Origin: Verrucomicrobia bacterium UBA1263
Lineage (GTDB): Bacteria > Verrucomicrobiota > Verrucomicrobiia > Limisphaerales > UBA1412
Length of the DNA: 5,910 bases
Reading direction: 5' to 3'
NCBI GenBank assembly: GCA_002308515.1
Contig: DBVN01000022.1
Span: 1-5,910 of the forward strand
Under the pieces are notes generated by a model. The model was not told the origin of the DNA and did no database searches. It saw only the letters and a program-made list of their open reading frames with translations. The first letter of the stretch is position 1, and the number at the start of each line of letters is the position of its first letter. Shown one piece after another: positions 4,237 through 5,910 of the stretch. A program made the translations under genes and the position numbers.

Positions 4237-5816
4237 TGCAAAGAATAAGGATCATGAACAAGAACGTCTGTTGTTTGTTGAGTTGGGTTTGGACGTTTTG
4301 CGCCTGCGCCGTTTTATGTCAGGCGGAAGTTCATAAAGGAGATTATCCTTTGGTCTATCCGGACGTTTTCAAACAGCAGGAACAAACGCTCCTTCACTTC
4401 AAATGGCGGCCCGATATGACAAACTATTGCCGGGCAGTGATCAAAACGGCAAAAGGTCAAACCGTGGCACAGCTGGACCGTCCGACGAACTTATGGGAAA
4501 CAGGTGATATTACAGATGAAAAACTTTACCTGTGTGCTCTGGATGAGTCCGGCAATGAAAGTGAAACGGTGGAGGTCGATTTGCGGGCCGACTATTCCTC
4601 TCTTTACGGTCCGAAACCGGCGAGGATCGTCATTGACAAAGAAAAGGGGCGTTTTATCTATACGGGAACGGACAGGGAATTTATCGCGAAAGGTGTCAAC
4701 TTCTGCGGGATCACGCTGGGGGATCATGATACTTTTGAGCCGCCGATCAAAGGTTTGCCGGTCTGTTACGATCCTTATCATGTGGAATCGGTTTTGCGCA
4801 CTATCAAAAAGTATGACTACAATCTGGTGCGAGTCTTTATCAAAACAGGCGGACGCGACTGCCGCATGAAGGGAATGTCCGGTCCCGCGGACACAAAAGG
4901 GCTTTACGCGCCCTATATGGAGAATGTTGTGGATTTTCTGCGGAAATGTTCAAAGTATGGCATCTATGTGATGCCGTGTTTTACCGAGAATGAAATGATG
5001 GATAACGATTATTTCAGGAAACTGTCGGGTGGCGCTTCCGGTCAGGGGGTGCTTTTTTCCGCGGAGGCCATTCGAGCCAAACAGCTTTACATCCGTCTGT
5101 TCCTGGAATACATCCGTGCAAAAGATCCGGCGCTTTTGGATACACTGTTCGCGGTGACGATGCAGAATGAGTTTGCCTTTTACTGCAATGTGCCTCCTTT
5201 CAGCCAAACAAATGGCGTTTATACCTTTTTAGATGGCCGCAAGTATGATATGTCAGATGACACAGAGCGGAGAGCTTTAGCCAACGCGGCTATCAGAAAT
5301 TATTACACGGCCATGAAACAAGCGGTGAGTGAAGTTCTGCCGGAACTGCCTGTGGGTGAGGGAACATTCGCGCTGGGAGCTGTTGGGAAAACGTATGAAA
5401 ATTCCAAGGGGATCCGCCGCGTTCCCGGTGTGGATGATTCGCGTTATCCTATGACCGCTTTGGAGCTGCTCAGAACGGATATTGATTTTCTGGACTTCCA
5501 TGTTTACCGCTGGGGACATCCCGGAGACGGTGCGGAAGTGTTCAGGTATTTTACAGAAAATATGGGATTGCGGACGGAAGAAGCCGATCGCCTGAGAAAA
5601 AGCAAACCGGTGATCATGGGCGAGTTTGGAACATTCAAGGAAAATGAAGTCTCGCTCGATGCCGGGATCCGGTTTGCCAAAGAGTTGAAAAAAGCCGCTT
5701 TGGATTTCGGCTTCAAAGGAACCTGTTTCTGGACGATCGATACGTTTGAACAGGAACGGATTTGGAATCTCATGTATGAAAACGGACGGATGCTCCATGA
5801 TGTCAATGCAGAATAG
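4236..5816 (+). CDS. secreted GH5-like (clan GH-A) glycoside hydrolase
   Basis: This is a 526-residue exported enzyme from ATG 4236. A signal peptide is visible: a basic start (MQRIRIMNKN), a hydrophobic cysteine-rich core (11-28) and a likely signal peptidase I site after CQA (30). Residues about 31-120 look like a small beta-sandwich module. The TIM-barrel catalytic domain begins near FIAKGVNFCG (149-158), with NLVRVFIKTGG (196-206) and YGIYVMPCFTENEM (241-254). The likely acid/base is E312 in TMQNEFAF (N-E after strand 4). FHVYRWG (421-427) is strand 6. The likely nucleophile is E463 in PVIMGEFGTF (strand 7), and CFWTID (497-502) closes the barrel. This is the retaining clan-A layout of GH5 beta-mannanases, cellulases and relatives; the substrate cannot be named. 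The ATG overlaps the regulator's stop by one base, indicating translational coupling. ATG 4254 (AAGGA two bases upstream) and TTG 4230 are alternative starts. Confidence 0.85.
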   Translation: MQRIRIMNKNVCCLLSWVWTFCACAVLCQAEVHKGDYPLVYPDVFKQQEQTLLHFKWRPDMTNYCRAVIKTAKGQTVAQLDRPTNLWETGDITDEKLYLCALDESGNESETVEVDLRADYSSLYGPKPARIVIDKEKGRFIYTGTDREFIAKGVNFCGITLGDHDTFEPPIKGLPVCYDPYHVESVLRTIKKYDYNLVRVFIKTGGRDCRMKGMSGPADTKGLYAPYMENVVDFLRKCSKYGIYVMPCFTENEMMDNDYFRKLSGGASGQGVLFSAEAIRAKQLYIRLFLEYIRAKDPALLDTLFAVTMQNEFAFYCNVPPFSQTNGVYTFLDGRKYDMSDDTERRALANAAIRNYYTAMKQAVSEVLPELPVGEGTFALGAVGKTYENSKGIRRVPGVDDSRYPMTALELLRTDIDFLDFHVYRWGHPGDGAEVFRYFTENMGLRTEEADRLRKSKPVIMGEFGTFKENEVSLDAGIRFAKELKKAALDFGFKGTCFWTIDTFEQERIWNLMYENGRMLHDVNAE

Positions 5817-5856
5817 AGTGGTTAAGAACATTTGGATATTTTAAAGAAAATCAGAG

Positions 5857-5910
5857 ATGAAAATTTATCAGCACACAGTTCATTATTATGAAACGGACAA
5901 GATGGGGATC
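5857..5910 (+). CDS. YbgC/4HBT-type acyl-CoA thioesterase, N-terminal fragment (3' truncated by window)
   Basis: Only 18 codons are present, reading MKIYQHTVHYYETDKMGI. The run HYYETDKMGI matches the start of hotdog-fold acyl-CoA thioester hydrolases of the YbgC/FadM type, in which the family continues with a His-His-Ser-Asn-Tyr stretch. D14 corresponds to the catalytic aspartate. Such enzymes hydrolyse short- or medium-chain acyl-CoA thioesters in the cytoplasm; the full protein should be about 130-150 residues. The start lies 40 bases after the glycoside hydrolase stop on the same strand. There is no hairpin terminator between them, so read-through is possible, and the ribosome site is weak. 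The assignment rests on a short but distinctive peptide. Confidence 0.75.
   Translation, partial: MKIYQHTVHYYETDKMGI

Noticed and set aside
4296..4325. Possible lipoprotein signal at the hydrolase cysteines
   Set aside because: Residues before C24 (F-C-A) and C28 (A-V-L) do not fit the usual lipobox, while a signal peptidase I site after CQA is acceptable.
5277..5831. Minus-strand open frames of 184 and 100 codons opposite the hydrolase 3' end
   Set aside because: They are fully antisense to the catalytic domain carrying the nucleophile and strand-8 motifs, with no ribosome site or recognisable domain.

Overview
The window is bacterial DNA with dense, short-spaced genes and ordinary bacterial signals. 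It looks like a surface-polysaccharide (nucleotide-sugar) locus beside a small carbohydrate-utilisation or remodelling operon. The phylum cannot be fixed from the sequence. The AraC-type regulator, the DUF3791 protein and the start of the hotdog thioesterase resemble proteins of anaerobic gut Bacillota. The freely secreted glycosidase and an intergenic AACCACAGAT-type inverted repeat would also fit Lentisphaerota or other PVC bacteria. By rough hand count, most genes are about 47-60% GC.

Layout. (1) Bases 1-414 (+) are the C-terminal third of UDP-glucose 6-dehydrogenase (ugd), entering one codon before its catalytic cysteine and ending in a clear intrinsic terminator (432-464). (2) Bases 481-1065 form a low-GC island (about 40% by hand count) with two small genes. 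The first is a DUF3791-family protein. The second is a small protein that starts inside what looks like the relic 5' end of a DUF3990 (putative ADP-ribosyltransferase-like) gene. (3) Bases 1066-1184 are a convergent intergenic gap framed by an 11-bp inverted repeat. (4) Bases 1185-3219 (-) hold gmd and fcl, a one-base-spaced pair that makes GDP-L-fucose from GDP-mannose. (5) Bases 3220-3348 are a divergent regulatory region with two 12-bp direct repeats exactly 21 bp apart, the geometry of AraC-family operators. (6) Bases 3349-5816 (+) are an AraC-family regulator overlapping by one base (TAATG) a secreted GH5-like clan-A glycoside hydrolase. (7) From 5857 (+) the first 18 codons of a YbgC-type acyl-CoA thioesterase run off the end.

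How it fits together. ugd (UDP-glucuronate) and gmd/fcl (GDP-L-fucose) supply activated sugars for capsule, exopolysaccharide or glycan synthesis. The regulator and its co-transcribed secreted glycosidase probably sense and cleave a polysaccharide, and may also affect gmd-fcl across the shared intergenic region. The most unusual part is the low-GC cassette between the sugar genes, which looks like a toxin/antitoxin-like DUF3791-DUF3990 locus that has lost its toxin-like core. No stretch longer than 300 bases lacks a gene. No tRNA, rRNA, CRISPR array or transposase was seen.
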